NCBI RefSeq assembly: GCF_013426975.1
Contig: NZ_JACCPY010000023.1
Location: 1-64,000, forward strand
DNA length: 64,000 nucleotides
Direction of reading: 5' to 3'
Source: Sphaerotilus sulfidivorans
GTDB taxonomy: Bacteria > Pseudomonadota > Gammaproteobacteria > Burkholderiales > Burkholderiaceae_C
The notes below the pieces were generated by a model, which was not told where the DNA came from, made no database searches, and saw only the letters and a program-made list of their open reading frames with translations. This document shows, piece by piece, positions 28,125 through 38,226 of the stretch (positions are counted from its first letter, which is position 1; every line of letters begins with the position of its first letter). A program made the translations under genes and the position numbers.

Positions 28125-29399
28125 TCAGAGTACCCCGCTCCAGGCGCAGGACAGGCACAGGCTCTCGGGCAGCGCCTGCATCACCGGCGTGATCACCGAC
28201 TCGGGTACCCGCACCCAGGCCAGCGATGCACGCGCCTGCCAGCGCGCCAGCTGCTGGGCCAGCTGGGCGGACGCGGCGGCGCTGTCCAGACTCAGGCCAT
28301 GGCCGATCAGCAGGCCCTGGGCATCGCAGGCATCGAGCAGCGCCTCGTCGGCATCCGGCCCGCCTGCAGACGCGATGTCCAGCAGATCGATGCCTGCAGC
28401 GCGCGCCTGCGCGACCTGAGCGGCGGCCTCGGTGGCCGACATCTGCGCACCCGGCACCCAGCGGGTCCGGCGCAGCGGTGCAGGCATCGGCACGCCATTG
28501 ATGATCAATCGCCCGCGCGGGCGGTCATGCGCGATCCGGCGCCAGCCGATGCGTCCCAGCGGCAGCACCCGGCGCCCGCCCTCGGGCAGCAGCGCGTGCA
28601 GCTCCAGCTCATGCAGGGCCGGCTCGCCGAGCGCATGCGGCCACCACAGCGCCGGCGCCTCGACATCCAGCAGCCCCTGCCACAGGCCGCCGCCCTGCCC
28701 TGCAGCCGCAGCCCCCAGCGCCCCCAATGCCATCGGCGCCTGCCAGCGCCGACCGGCATGGCGCAGCACCATCGACAGGCCCAGCAGCGGCTCATGCACC
28801 CGCAGGCGCAGCGCCAGCCGGGCGCGGTCCGCATCGAGCAGGCGCGCGCGCAGGGCCGGCGCATCGACCGCCAGCCGCTCACCCACCCGACGCACCGGCC
28901 GCCACAGCCCGACCGCCGACACCGGCTCGTCGCGCAGCACCAGCCAGAGCACGGTGTCGGCCGCGCCGGCCGGCAGCTCGACGCGATGGCGCAGCAGCGC
29001 GCTGTCGCTGCGCAGCAGCAGGCGCTGGTGTCCGGTCTCGACCTGATGCAGCCACAGCTCGGCCCGGCGCCCGGCCAGACCGTCCAGCTCCAGCCAGCGA
29101 CGGCGCCGATCGGCGCAGGCCGGCAGCGGCCGGCACAGCCACCAGTCGCGCACGCCGGCATGAACCGCCGACAGCGCCGCCGAATCCAGCCGACGGACCA
29201 GCGTGTCGATCGGCGCGACCGGGCCGTCGCAGGCATGCCAGTGCGGCTCCTGCGACAGCCGCAGCACGGTCTGCGGCGAGTCCCACTGCCCGGGCGCGCT
29301 GCTGCCCCACCACCAGCCGTCGTCCAGCGGTTCGGCCAGGTCGGCGCCGCCCGCTGCCAGCCGGCCCCGGCTGCGCAAGGAATCCGAAAACGTGATCAA
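28125..29399 (-). CDS. GH2/beta-mannosidase-like protein without a complete catalytic domain
   Basis: 424 residues. The N-terminal part resembles the galactose-binding jelly roll of GH2 enzymes. ALWWPHALGEPALHELEL matches the WWPxGLGxPxLYxLxV motif of beta-mannosidases, RLIINGVPMPAPLRRTRWVP mirrors their FxxNGxPVxxKGxNWxP entry into the TIM barrel, and DEALLDACDAQGLLI mirrors the next strand. The protein stops soon after, before any NE acid/base or nucleophile region, so it is probably a non-catalytic relative. Start is a TTG at 29399 (GAAG about eight bases upstream). It is divergent from a DUF1839 gene; from memory, GH2-like and DUF1839 genes often lie together near amino acid:carrier-protein ligases. 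True function unknown. Confidence 0.65.
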   Translation of the reverse strand: MITFSDSLRSRGRLAAGGADLAEPLDDGWWWGSSAPGQWDSPQTVLRLSQEPHWHACDGPVAPIDTLVRRLDSAALSAVHAGVRDWWLCRPLPACADRRRRWLELDGLAGRRAELWLHQVETGHQRLLLRSDSALLRHRVELPAGAADTVLWLVLRDEPVSAVGLWRPVRRVGERLAVDAPALRARLLDADRARLALRLRVHEPLLGLSMVLRHAGRRWQAPMALGALGAAAAGQGGGLWQGLLDVEAPALWWPHALGEPALHELELHALLPEGGRRVLPLGRIGWRRIAHDRPRGRLIINGVPMPAPLRRTRWVPGAQMSATEAAAQVAQARAAGIDLLDIASAGGPDADEALLDACDAQGLLIGHGLSLDSAAASAQLAQQLARWQARASLAWVRVPESVITPVMQALPESLCLSCAWSGVL

Positions 29400-29463
29400 T
29401 TCAACACTTCGGTTATTTTATTACTGGATGTTACATTAATCCCATTGAGGGAGAACATCGATC
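29400..29463. promoter_or_regulatory. AT-rich divergent promoter region between GH2-like and DUF1839 genes
   Basis: This 64-base gap is markedly AT-rich against a GC-rich background. On the minus strand TAAAAT (29420-29415) is a fair -10 element for the GH2-like gene. On the plus strand TACATT (29432-29437) is a weaker one for the DUF1839 gene, which has the ribosome site GAGGGAG about ten bases before its ATG. Shared regulation of the pair is likely. No clear -35 boxes. Confidence 0.35.
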
Positions 29464-30486
29464 ATGCTTCCGCCGCCTGCCACTGCCGCCCGCCTGTGCC
29501 TGATCAACGGGCTGGAACACGGCATCACGGTGCCGCTGGATACCCGGCAGCGGCTGTGGCCTCAGGGCTCCGGCGTGCTCGATCCCTGGCTGTCGCTGCT
29601 GGCGGCGCTGCGGCTCGATGTGCATGCGGTGCTGGGCCATGTGCTGGCGATCGACTGGCTCGATGACCAGTGGAGCGAGCCGCGCCCGCCGGCCGAGGAT
29701 CTGCGCCGCCTGCACGGGCTGGAGCCGCATGCGCTGACGCTGTGGCGACCGCTGGCCGACCATCTGCACGAGCAGCTCGGCGCGGGCCGGCTGGTGATGC
29801 TGGAGGCCGACGCCTGGTGGCTGCCCGATACCGACGGCCAGGACTACCGGCGCCAGCACCGGCGCACCCCGCTGATCGTCAACGACTTCGATGCGACGCA
29901 GCGCCGCCTGGGCTATTTCCACCATGACGGCTACTTTCACCTGCAGGACGAGGATTTCGACGGCCTGATGCAGGCCGGACTGCAGGGCGATGGCAGTCTG
30001 GCGCCGAGCGCCACGGCGATCGAGCTGCGCGGGCTGGTGCGCCGCCCGCCCGAGACGCTGCGCCATCTGGCCCGGCAGCTGCTAGAGCGGCATCTGGAGC
30101 GGATTCCGACCCGCCATCCGCTGCGCCGCTGGCAGCGCCGCAGCCAGGCCGAGCTCGATGCGCTGGTGCGCCAGCGGGATGTGGAGGGCTGCCGGCGCTG
30201 GCTGGACTGCGGCATCGCGCGGCTCGGCGCCAGCGCGGAGCTGGCGGCCATCCATCTGCGCTGGCTCTCGGGCGAGGACAGCGGCTCCGCGCATCTGCTG
30301 CAGGCCGCCGATGCGCTGCGCCAGCTGGCGGTGCTGGCCCGGGCGGCCCAGCTCAAGGCCCAGCGGGCGGTGCAGCAGGGCCAGCCGGTCGATCTGGCGG
30401 CCCTGAGCGAGCGCATGGCGCGCCACTGGAGCCGGGCGATGGCGCTGCTGGGCGCCGGCGCGATCGTGATCGAGGATCTGGCCTGA
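29464..30486 (+). CDS. DUF1839 family protein
   Basis: 340 residues recognised as DUF1839 by its pattern: an N-terminal stretch on a 'Wxxxx' small-molecule-like fold (EADAWWLPDT, then RTPLIVNDFD and LGYFHHDGYFHL) and an Arg-rich helical C-terminal half (RRWQRRSQAELDAL). No signal peptide or TM segment. Biochemical function is unknown. From memory, relatives occur beside genes for amino acid:[carrier protein] ligases, carrier proteins and acyl-CoA dehydrogenases; none of those is next to it here, only the divergent GH2-like gene. ATG 29464 has a good ribosome site. It is convergent with the EamA gene (33-base gap). Confidence 0.75.
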   Translation: MLPPPATAARLCLINGLEHGITVPLDTRQRLWPQGSGVLDPWLSLLAALRLDVHAVLGHVLAIDWLDDQWSEPRPPAEDLRRLHGLEPHALTLWRPLADHLHEQLGAGRLVMLEADAWWLPDTDGQDYRRQHRRTPLIVNDFDATQRRLGYFHHDGYFHLQDEDFDGLMQAGLQGDGSLAPSATAIELRGLVRRPPETLRHLARQLLERHLERIPTRHPLRRWQRRSQAELDALVRQRDVEGCRRWLDCGIARLGASAELAAIHLRWLSGEDSGSAHLLQAADALRQLAVLARAAQLKAQRAVQQGQPVDLAALSERMARHWSRAMALLGAGAIVIEDLA

Positions 30487-30519
30487 GCCCCATGCCGGCC
30501 CAGGACGGCCGCGGCGGCC

Positions 30520-31449
30520 TCAGCGCGCCGGGCCGGTGCGGTGGCGACCGGCCAGCGCCAGCAGCTCGTTGCCGACCAGCGCGCCCAGCACCAGCAGGCC
30601 GCCGCTGAGCGTGGCCGGCCCCGGCACCTCGCCGGCGCCGACCCAGGCCCACAGCACGCCGAACAGCACCTCGAGCAGGCCAAGCAGCGCGATCTCCGGC
30701 GCCGGCAGCACGGCCGTCAGGCCGACCACCAGCAGGCAGGGCAGCGCGAGCTGGAACACGCCCAGCCCGGCCAGCAGCATCAGGTCATGCGAGGAGGCCT
30801 GCAGCGGCCAGGCCAGAGGCAGCGTCACCAGCGCCGACAGCAGCCCGCCGATCAGCACCGCCGGCAGCATGTCGGGCGTGGCCGCGGCCTCGCCGCCGAG
30901 CGCCTCGTCCGGGTCGCCGCTGCCGTGCGAGACATGCTGCAGCACGGTGAAGTTGACGGCTGCGGCCAGCGGCACCGCCAGCGCGACGCCCATGCCGGCG
31001 GCCGCGCCGGTCTGCAGCTCGGCACCGAACATCCAGGCGATGCCGGCACCGGCCACCGCGATCGCGCCCCAGGTGCGCGCCGGCAGCTGGTGCTGCAGGA
31101 AGATGCGCGCGAACAGCGCGGTGATCAGCGGGCCGATGGCCATCGTGACCAGCACGTTGGCCACCGAGGTCAGCGTCAGCGCGAACATGAAGGCGGTGAA
31201 CATCACCGCCCAGCACAGGCCGGAGAGCCACAGGGCGCGCCCGCCCTCGCGCAGCGAGCGCCACAGGCCCGCGCCGCGCAGCAGCGGCAGCGCCACCAGC
31301 AGCGCCAGCGCATTGAAGGCGCTGCGCCAGAAGGTCACCTCGAAGCCGCGCGCGGCCTCGAGATGGCGGCTGACGACGCCCGCGCTGCTCCACAGCAGCG
31401 TCACCAGCACCATCAGCGCGACCGCGCGGGCATGGCTCATGCCCGGCAT
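30520..31449 (-). CDS. EamA/DMT-superfamily transporter
   Basis: 309 residues with ten predicted TM helices in two EamA repeats. The first repeat contains ALMVLVTLLWSSAGVVSRHL and FEVTFWRSAFNALALL; the second ends LSGGLLVLGALVGNELLAL. These transporters export or import small metabolites such as amino acids or nucleosides; the substrate cannot be told. The start may be ATG 31449 or ATG 31440 (MSHARA). It follows typA after only five bases on the same strand, so it may be co-transcribed as the last gene of the infB operon. Confidence 0.85.
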   Translation of the reverse strand: MPGMSHARAVALMVLVTLLWSSAGVVSRHLEAARGFEVTFWRSAFNALALLVALPLLRGAGLWRSLREGGRALWLSGLCWAVMFTAFMFALTLTSVANVLVTMAIGPLITALFARIFLQHQLPARTWGAIAVAGAGIAWMFGAELQTGAAAGMGVALAVPLAAAVNFTVLQHVSHGSGDPDEALGGEAAATPDMLPAVLIGGLLSALVTLPLAWPLQASSHDLMLLAGLGVFQLALPCLLVVGLTAVLPAPEIALLGLLEVLFGVLWAWVGAGEVPGPATLSGGLLVLGALVGNELLALAGRHRTGPAR

Positions 31450-31454
31450 GCGCG

Positions 31455-33290
31455 TCAGGAACCCACGCCTTCGCGCGAGGCGCGCTTGCGCTCATGCTCC
31501 TTCAGGTAGCGCTTGCGCAGGCGCACCGACTTCGGCGTGATCTCGACCAGCTCGTCGTCGTCGATGAAGTCGACGCCGTATTCGAGCGTCAGATCGATCG
31601 GCGGAGTGATCTTGATCGCGTCTTCCTTGCCGCTGACACGGAAGTTGGTCAGCTGCTTGGTGCGGGTGGCGTTGACCACCAGATCGTTGTCGCGGCTGTG
31701 GATGCCGACGATCATGCCCTCGTAGACCGGGTCGTTGGCCTTGACGAACATGCGGCCGCGGTCGTCGAGCTTGCCCAGCGCGTAGGTGAAGATCTCGCCA
31801 TCGTCCATCGAGATCAGCACGCCGTTCTTGCGGCCGCCGATGTCGCCCTTGTGCGGCTCGTAGCCGTCGAAGATCGACGAGATCAGGCCCGAGCCGCGGG
31901 TCAGGTTCATGAACTCGTTGGAGAAGCCGATCAGGCCGCGGGCCGGGATGCGGTATTCGAGGCGGACACGGCCGTGGCCGTCCGGCTCCATGTTCAGCAT
32001 TTCGCCCTTGCGCAGGCCCAGCGCCTGCATCACGCCGCCCTGGTGGATTTCTTCCACATCGGCGGTGACCAGCTCCATCGGCTCGCACTTCACGCCGTCG
32101 ATGTCCTGGAACATCACGCGCGGCTTGGAGACGGCCAGCTCGTAGCCCTCGCGGCGCATGTTCTCCAGCAGGATGGTCAGGTGCAGTTCACCACGGCCGC
32201 AGACCTCGAAGATGCCGTCCTCGTCGGTCTCCTTCACGCGCAGCGCGACGTTGTGCTGCAGCTCCTTCTGCAGGCGGTCCCAGATCTGGCGGCTGGTGAC
32301 GTACTTGCCTTCGCGACCGGCCAGCGGGCTGGTGTTGACGCAGAAGTTCATCGTCAGCGTCGGCTCGTCGACCTTGAGCATCGGCAGCGGCTGCGGGTTG
32401 GCCGGATCGGTCACGGTGACACCAATGCCGATCTCCTCGATGCCGTTGATCAGCACGATGTTGCCCGGGCCGGCTTCCGTCACCTGCACGCGGTCCAGGC
32501 CCTGGAAGGTCAGCACCTGGTTGATGCGGCCGTTGACGCTCTTGCCGTCCGGACCTTCCATCACGACCACGTTCATGCCCGGCTTGATGGTGCCCTGGCT
32601 GATGCGGCCCACGCCGATGCGGCCGACGAAGCTGGAGAAGTCCAGCGCCGAGATCTGCAGCTGCAGCGGCGCGGAGGCATCGCCCTGCTGCGGCGGCACA
32701 TGCTTGAGCACCGTGTTGAACAGCGCCGACATGTCGGGGCCCCACTGCTCGCCCGGCGCGCCTTCTTCCAGGCTGGTCCAGCCGTTGATGCCCGAGGCGT
32801 AGACCACGGGGAAGTCGAGCTGCTCGTCGGTGGCGCCGAGCTTGTCGAACAGGTCGAAGGCGGCGTTGATGACCGCATCCGGCTTGGCGCCCGGCTTGTC
32901 GACCTTGTTGACCACGACGATCGGCTTCAGGCCCAGGGCCAGCGCCTTCTTCGTCACGAAGCGGGTCTGCGGCATCGGGCCTTCCTGGGCGTCGATCAGC
33001 AGCACCACGCCGTCGACCATCGACAGCGCGCGCTCGACCTCGCCGCCGAAGTCCGCGTGTCCGGGCGTGTCGACGATGTTGATGTGCGTGCCTTCCCAGC
33101 TGACCGCGCAGTTCTTGGCCAGGATGGTGATGCCACGCTCGCGTTCGATGGCGTTGTTGTCCATCACGGTGTCGACGACCTTCTCGTGTTCGGCGAAGGT
33201 GCCGCTCTGGCGCAGCAGCTGGTCGACCATCGTGGTCTTGCCATGGTCGACGTGGGCGATGATGGCGATGTTGCGGATCTGTGTGCTCAT
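31455..33290 (-). CDS. typA: Ribosome-associated GTPase TypA/BipA
   Basis: 611 residues, standard length. The GTPase domain has AHVDHGKTT (12-20), the switch region [19 protein letters not shown] and NKVD. EF-G-like domains III and V follow, and the BipA-specific C-terminal domain ends in a basic tail ([16 protein letters not shown]). It binds 70S ribosomes and assists 50S assembly, especially under cold or stress. ATG 33290 gives [18 protein letters not shown], the canonical start. It sits directly after truB in the rimP-nusA-infB-rbfA-truB-typA order common in Burkholderiales (70-base gap). Confidence 0.97.
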   Translation of the reverse strand: MSTQIRNIAIIAHVDHGKTTMVDQLLRQSGTFAEHEKVVDTVMDNNAIERERGITILAKNCAVSWEGTHINIVDTPGHADFGGEVERALSMVDGVVLLIDAQEGPMPQTRFVTKKALALGLKPIVVVNKVDKPGAKPDAVINAAFDLFDKLGATDEQLDFPVVYASGINGWTSLEEGAPGEQWGPDMSALFNTVLKHVPPQQGDASAPLQLQISALDFSSFVGRIGVGRISQGTIKPGMNVVVMEGPDGKSVNGRINQVLTFQGLDRVQVTEAGPGNIVLINGIEEIGIGVTVTDPANPQPLPMLKVDEPTLTMNFCVNTSPLAGREGKYVTSRQIWDRLQKELQHNVALRVKETDEDGIFEVCGRGELHLTILLENMRREGYELAVSKPRVMFQDIDGVKCEPMELVTADVEEIHQGGVMQALGLRKGEMLNMEPDGHGRVRLEYRIPARGLIGFSNEFMNLTRGSGLISSIFDGYEPHKGDIGGRKNGVLISMDDGEIFTYALGKLDDRGRMFVKANDPVYEGMIVGIHSRDNDLVVNATRTKQLTNFRVSGKEDAIKITPPIDLTLEYGVDFIDDDELVEITPKSVRLRKRYLKEHERKRASREGVGS

Positions 33291-33360
33291 GAGGTTGGTC
33301 CGTCAGCGCGGCCGCAGCGGCGCGGGGTCAGCGGAAGAGTTCGGAAGGAATCGGATCAGG

Positions 33361-34362
33361 TCAGTCGCGCCGCAGCGCGCGGACTTCGAGAGGACTCAGC
33401 AGACGGTCGGCGATCAGCTCGCCGGCCTTCACATGGGCGCCCCCCAGCAGCGAGCGCCCGTCGGGGCCGTAGACGCGCACATGCTCGGCATCCGCATGCA
33501 CGATCCGGCGGCGCATGCCGCTGAGGAAACGTGCCGCGTCGGCCTCGCCGAGCTGCACCGCCGGCCAGTCGGCCAGCAGCACGTCGACCGGGCGCAGACA
33601 GGCGTCGCGCGCCGCCTCGTCCATCGCCTCCAGCGCCGCCAGCGTGACCGAGGCGCGCAGGTCGACCGGTCCGCTGACGATGCGCCGCAGGCCGGCCAGA
33701 TGGGCGCCACAGCCCAGCGCCTCGCCGATGTCCTCGGCCAGCGTGCGGATGTAGGTGCCCTTGGTGCACAGCACGTCGACCACCAGCGTGTCCGGCCGGT
33801 CAGCCTGCCACTCGATGATGTCGATGCGATGAATCGTGACCTGCCGCGGCTGGCGCTCGACGGTCACGCCGGCGCGCGCGTATTCATACAGCGCCTTGCC
33901 GTTGTGCTTGAGCGCCGACTGCATCGGCGGCAGCTGCGAGATCAGGCCGGTGAAACGCGCGCAGGCCGCCTCGACGGCCGCGCGGTCGCAGGCGACCGGG
34001 CGCTCGGCGATCACCTCGCCCTCGCGGTCGCCGCCGACGCGGGTCTGGCCGAGCTGCAGCGTGGCGCGGTAGCCCTTGTCAGCCTCCAGGCTGACCTGGG
34101 AGAACTTGGTCGCCGCACCGAAGCAGATCGGCAGCAGGCCGGTGGCCAGCGGGTCCAGCGTGCCGGTGTGGCCGGCCTTCTCGGCGCGGAACAGGCGCTT
34201 GACCTTCTGCAGCGCGTCGTTGCTCGACAGGCCCAGCGGCTTGTCGAGCATCAGCACGCCATGCACCGGACGGCGCGGCACCCGCACCCGGGGCGCCGGT
34301 GCCGCGGCACCCTGCGGTTCGGCGACCGCCGCATCGGCGATCAGGGGGATGTCACTGCTCAT
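33361..34362 (-). CDS. truB: tRNA pseudouridine(55) synthase
   Basis: 333 residues. Catalyses U55 to pseudouridine in the tRNA T-loop. Motifs: [18 protein letters not shown] near the N-terminus, the catalytic-aspartate loop [29 protein letters not shown] and a C-terminal PUA-like domain. An N-terminal extension of about 40 residues rich in Ala and Pro precedes the catalytic core. ATG 34362 overlaps the end of rbfA by 11 bases; an upstream in-frame ATG exists at 34389. Part of the infB operon. Confidence 0.95.
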   Translation of the reverse strand: MSSDIPLIADAAVAEPQGAAAPAPRVRVPRRPVHGVLMLDKPLGLSSNDALQKVKRLFRAEKAGHTGTLDPLATGLLPICFGAATKFSQVSLEADKGYRATLQLGQTRVGGDREGEVIAERPVACDRAAVEAACARFTGLISQLPPMQSALKHNGKALYEYARAGVTVERQPRQVTIHRIDIIEWQADRPDTLVVDVLCTKGTYIRTLAEDIGEALGCGAHLAGLRRIVSGPVDLRASVTLAALEAMDEAARDACLRPVDVLLADWPAVQLGEADAARFLSGMRRRIVHADAEHVRVYGPDGRSLLGGAHVKAGELIADRLLSPLEVRALRRD

Positions 34363-34729
34363 CGTCGGTGTCGGCGGCGCGCTGCGCATTGGCCTCGCGG
34401 ATCAGCGCATTCATGGCGACCGCACGCTCGGTGGTGCGGTCGAAATGGAAATGCAGCGTCGGCACGGTGTGGATCTGCAGCCGCTTGAACAGGCCGTTGC
34501 GCAGGAAGCCGGCCGCCTCGTTCAGCGCCTGGCCGGTGGCCTCGGCATCACCGACCAGCACCGAGAAGTGCACCTTGGCATGGGCATAGTCGGGGGTGAC
34601 CTCGACCGCGCTGATCGTGACCATGCCGACGCGCGGATCTTTCAGGCCGCGGATCAGCTCGGCCAGATCGCGCTGGATCTGGTCGGCGACACGGAAGCCG
34701 CGGTTGGGAATCGAACGCTTGTGTCTCAT
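34352..34729 (-). CDS. rbfA: 30S ribosome-binding factor A
   Basis: 125 residues. The single KH-like domain is clear: [43 protein letters not shown] and [14 protein letters not shown]. It binds 16S rRNA helix 1 and helps late 30S maturation and cold adaptation. ATG 34729 starts [18 protein letters not shown], matching the family; the frame extends seven codons further. It lies between infB (88 bases, with a terminator hairpin) and truB (overlap). Confidence 0.95.
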   Translation of the reverse strand: MRHKRSIPNRGFRVADQIQRDLAELIRGLKDPRVGMVTISAVEVTPDYAHAKVHFSVLVGDAEATGQALNEAAGFLRNGLFKRLQIHTVPTLHFHFDRTTERAVAMNALIREANAQRAADTDDEQ

Positions 34730-34758
34730 GGTGAGAAAGCTCTCGCGCACTCTCGCGC

Positions 34759-34792
34759 AAAACGACGAGGCCCCGGCGCTGGCGCCGGGGCC
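34759..34792 (-). terminator. Intrinsic terminator-like hairpin between infB and rbfA
   Basis: The perfect stem GGCCCCGGCG-CTGG-CGCCGGGGCC lies at 34769-34792. Read on the minus strand it is followed within six bases by TTTT (34762-34759). It lies 25 bases after the infB stop and before rbfA. Because rbfA-truB normally share the infB transcript, it may act as a partial terminator or an RNA processing/stability element rather than a full stop. Confidence 0.65.
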
Positions 34793-34816
34793 CGGAAGCA
34801 GGGCAGACGCCGTGGA

Positions 34817-37800
34817 TTACAGCGTGCGCGCCACTTCCTTGATCTCGAAGAACTCCAGCTGATCGCCTTCAGCGATGTCGGTGACGTTCTTGAGCTTGAT
34901 GCCGCACTCGAAGCCTTCCTTGACTTCCTTGACATCGTCCTTCATGCGGCGGACCGATTCGACCTCGCCGGTGTAGATGACGATGTTGTCGCGCAGCAGG
35001 CGGAACTTGCAGTTGCGACGCACCAGACCCGAGGTGACCATCGAGCCGGCGACCGTGCCGATCTTCGACGCGACGAACACCGTGCGGATTTCCGCGGTAC
35101 CGATGGCTTCCTCGCGCTGCTCCGGCGCCAGCATGCCCGACATCGCGGCGCGGATCTCGTCGACCGCGTCGTAGATGATGTTGTAGTAGCGCAGATCGAC
35201 GCCGTTGCCTTCGGCCAGCTTGCGCGCACCGGCATCGGCACGGGTGTTGAAGCCGATGATGACCGCCTTCGAGGCCAGCGCCAGGTTGACGTCCGACTCG
35301 CTGATGCCGCCCACCGCCGCGTGCACGATCTGCACCTTGACCTCGTCGGTCGACAGCTTGAGCAGCGAGGCAGCCAGCGCTTCCTGCGAGCCCTGCACGT
35401 CGGCCTTGATGATCAGCGGCAGCATCTGCGCAGCCGTCTGACCCATGCTCTCGAACATGTTCTCGAGGTTCGCGGCCTGGCGCTTGTTCAGCGTCACTTC
35501 GCGGTACTTGCCCTGACGGAAGGTGGCGATCTCGCGGGCCCGGCGCTCGTCGGCCAGGACCATGAACTCGTCGCCGGCCGCCGGCACTTCGGACAGACCC
35601 TGGATCTCCACCGGGATGGAGGGACCGGCCTCGGTGATGGGCTTGCCGTCCTCGTCGAGCATGGCGCGGACGCGGCCATAGCTCTGGCCGGCCAGCACCG
35701 CGTCGCCACGCTTGAGCGTGCCCGACTGCACCAGCACCGTCGCGACCGGACCGCGGCCCTTGTCCAGACGCGCTTCGATCACCAGGCCCTTGGCGAGGGC
35801 CTCGACCGGCGCCTTCAGCTCCAGCACTTCGGCCTGCAGCAGCACCTGCTCGAGCAGCTCGTCGATGCCCTGGCCGGTCTTGGCCGACACCTGGCAGAAC
35901 GGCGAGTCGCCGCCGTACGCTTCCGGCACCACATGCTCGGCGACCAGTTCCTGGGTGACGCGCTCGACGTTGTGGCCCGGCTTGTCGATCTTGTTGATCG
36001 CCACGACGATCGGCACGCCAGCCGCCTTGGCGTGGCTGATGGCTTCCTTCGTCTGCGGCATCACGCCGTCGTCGGCCGCCACCACCAGGATGACGAGGTC
36101 GGTGGCCTTGGCGCCACGGGCACGCATCGCGGTGAACGCTTCGTGACCCGGGGTGTCGAGGAAGGTGATGACGCCACGCGGCGTCTCGACGTGGTAGGCG
36201 CCGATGTGCTGCGTGATGCCGCCCGCTTCGCCCGCGGCAACGCGGCTGCGGCGGATGTAGTCCAGCAGCGAGGTCTTGCCGTGGTCGACGTGACCCATGA
36301 CGGTGACCACCGGCGGACGCGCCAGCGCCTCGCCCGACGCGGCCGCGTTCTCTTCCTCGAGGAAGGCGTCCGGATCGTCCAGCTTCGCGGCAAACGCCTT
36401 GTGGCCCATTTCCTCGACGAGGATCATGGCCGTTTCCTGGTCGAGCTGCTGGTTGATGGTGACCATCTGGCCCAGCTTCATCAGCTGCTTGATCACCTCG
36501 GAGGCCTTGACCGACATCTTGTGGGCCAGGTCGGCCACCGAGATGGTCTCGGGCACATGGACCTCGTGGATCTGGGCCTCGACCTGCGGCGCCATGCGCT
36601 GGTCGCCACTGTCGCCACGACCGCCGCGGCGACCGCCACGGCCGCCGGCCGGCGCACCGCGCCAGTTGCTGCCACGGTTGGCGGAGGCGCCCGGTGCCGC
36701 GTCACGGCCCTTCGGCGCGGTGCCGCGCTTCTTGTCGTCGGACCAGGTCGAGGAGAGTTCGCCGGACTTGACGTTCTTCTCCGCACCCTTCTTGCCCGGC
36801 GCAGCCTTGTCGCCAGGACGGGCCGTACCCGGAGCGGCGGCGGCGCCCGGGGCGCCAGCCGGCTTGCGAATGGTGCCGGTGATCGCACCCGGGGCAGGAG
36901 CCGCAGCGGGCTTGGGCTCTTCGGGCTTCTTCGCGACCAGGACCTTGTTCTTGCGGGCCATCATGTCGCGGATGGCCTGGGCTTCGGCCTCGGCCGCCTT
37001 GCGACGGCGCTCGGCTTCGGCCTGGCGTGCCGCATCCACAGCGGGCGCGGCAACCGCAGCCGCTGCCGGGGCAGCGGCCGGCGTCGGGGCCGGTGCACGA
37101 GTGAAGATGCCGCGGCTGGTCGGCTGCTGCGGCGCCGGGCGGACCGGCGGCGCCGGAACGCGTGCGGGAGCCGGAGCGGCACCACGCGGAGGCACAGGCA
37201 GCGGAGCCGCAGCAGCGACGACCGGAGCGGGGGCCGCCACAGGTGCAGCCACCGGGGCCGGGGCCGGAGCCGGTGCGGGTGCAGGTGCAGGTGCAGCCAC
37301 CGGAGCGGCAGCGGCCACAGGCGCGGCGGTGCGGACAGCGCTGCCTGCACGACCTTGGGCGCCACCGCCGTTGCGACGGCGCGCAGCCGCCTCGTTCAGA
37401 GCAGCCACTTCGGCGGCAGCACGGGCCTGGGCCTCGGCACGGCGGGCAGCAGCGTCGCGGGCAGCCTGCGCTGCCGCGTCGACCACCGGCGCGGCGGCCG
37501 GCGCCGGAGCAGCAGCAGCCGCTTCGGCACGGGCCGCAGCCGCAGCGGCGGCTTCAGCCTGGGCACGGGCTTCCTGCTCGGCAGCAGCACGGGCAGCGGC
37601 CTCGCGGGCCGCGGCTTCGGCCGCAGCACGCTCTGCGGCCTCGCGGCGGGCACGTTCCTCGGCCTCGCGGCGGGCGCGCTCCTCGGCCTCGGCCTGCTCG
37701 CGGCGGCGGGCTTCTTCCGCGGCCGCAGCTGCGGCGGCAGCTTCCGCCTGCAGGCGCAGCTCTTCCTCGACCTGACGCGAGTCGTCCTCGACCGTCTCCA

Positions 37801-38137
37801 GCGCCTCGGAGGCGCCACCGGCTCCACCCACCACATCGTCGCGCTTGACGAAGGTGCGCTTCTTGCGCACTTCGACCTGGATCGTGCGGGCCTTGCCGGA
37901 CGCGTCAGCCTGCTTGATCTCGCTGGTGGATTTCTTGGTCAGCGTGATCTTCTTGCGGTCGGCACCAGTCGTGCCATGCGTGCGGCGGAGGTAGTCCAGC
38001 AGTCGTTCCTTGTCGGCCTCGGTGAGGGGGTCGCGGTCGCTTCCCTTGCTCACGCCGGCGTGTTGAAGTTGCTCGAGCAGCGTCGTCACCGAACTCTTGA
38101 GCTCGGCAGCGAACTGGGCAACGGTGGTCACAGCCAT
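34817..38137 (-). CDS. infB: Translation initiation factor IF-2
   Basis: 1106 residues, long for IF-2 (about 890 in E. coli). N-terminal IF2 module [13 protein letters not shown]; a basic segment [11 protein letters not shown]; then a low-complexity stretch (about 130-460) of Ala/Glu/Arg coiled coil followed by Ala/Pro repeats. A second IF2N module comes near residue 540, and the G domain starts near 612 ([23 protein letters not shown]). Domains II, III and the C2 fMet-tRNA-binding domain complete the protein. It recruits initiator tRNA and promotes subunit joining. ATG 38137 with AAGGA nine bases upstream. The extra length is all in the linker. Confidence 0.97.
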   Translation of the reverse strand: MAVTTVAQFAAELKSSVTTLLEQLQHAGVSKGSDRDPLTEADKERLLDYLRRTHGTTGADRKKITLTKKSTSEIKQADASGKARTIQVEVRKKRTFVKRDDVVGGAGGASEALETVEDDSRQVEEELRLQAEAAAAAAAAEEARRREQAEAEERARREAEERARREAAERAAAEAAAREAAARAAAEQEARAQAEAAAAAAARAEAAAAAPAPAAAPVVDAAAQAARDAAARRAEAQARAAAEVAALNEAAARRRNGGGAQGRAGSAVRTAAPVAAAAPVAAPAPAPAPAPAPAPVAAPVAAPAPVVAAAAPLPVPPRGAAPAPARVPAPPVRPAPQQPTSRGIFTRAPAPTPAAAPAAAAVAAPAVDAARQAEAERRRKAAEAEAQAIRDMMARKNKVLVAKKPEEPKPAAAPAPGAITGTIRKPAGAPGAAAAPGTARPGDKAAPGKKGAEKNVKSGELSSTWSDDKKRGTAPKGRDAAPGASANRGSNWRGAPAGGRGGRRGGRGDSGDQRMAPQVEAQIHEVHVPETISVADLAHKMSVKASEVIKQLMKLGQMVTINQQLDQETAMILVEEMGHKAFAAKLDDPDAFLEEENAAASGEALARPPVVTVMGHVDHGKTSLLDYIRRSRVAAGEAGGITQHIGAYHVETPRGVITFLDTPGHEAFTAMRARGAKATDLVILVVAADDGVMPQTKEAISHAKAAGVPIVVAINKIDKPGHNVERVTQELVAEHVVPEAYGGDSPFCQVSAKTGQGIDELLEQVLLQAEVLELKAPVEALAKGLVIEARLDKGRGPVATVLVQSGTLKRGDAVLAGQSYGRVRAMLDEDGKPITEAGPSIPVEIQGLSEVPAAGDEFMVLADERRAREIATFRQGKYREVTLNKRQAANLENMFESMGQTAAQMLPLIIKADVQGSQEALAASLLKLSTDEVKVQIVHAAVGGISESDVNLALASKAVIIGFNTRADAGARKLAEGNGVDLRYYNIIYDAVDEIRAAMSGMLAPEQREEAIGTAEIRTVFVASKIGTVAGSMVTSGLVRRNCKFRLLRDNIVIYTGEVESVRRMKDDVKEVKEGFECGIKLKNVTDIAEGDQLEFFEIKEVARTL

Positions 38138-38226
38138 GTGTTTGTTTCCTTGGGACGGGCGTCTTGTTCGTTCGTTCGTCGGTGTCGGTCAGGATCTGGA
38201 AGGGTCTCGGGGCGCGGAGCTCGGAC

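Noticed and set aside
26985-29666. 893-codon open frame on the plus strand
   Set aside because: Antisense to dusA and the GH2-like gene. DusA is unmistakable on the minus strand; the plus-strand product has no homology signal.
37200-37330. Possible tandem DNA repeat or minisatellite
   Set aside because: The GC-rich near-repeats encode the Ala/Pro linker of IF-2 in frame, so they are treated as coding low complexity and not as a separate element.
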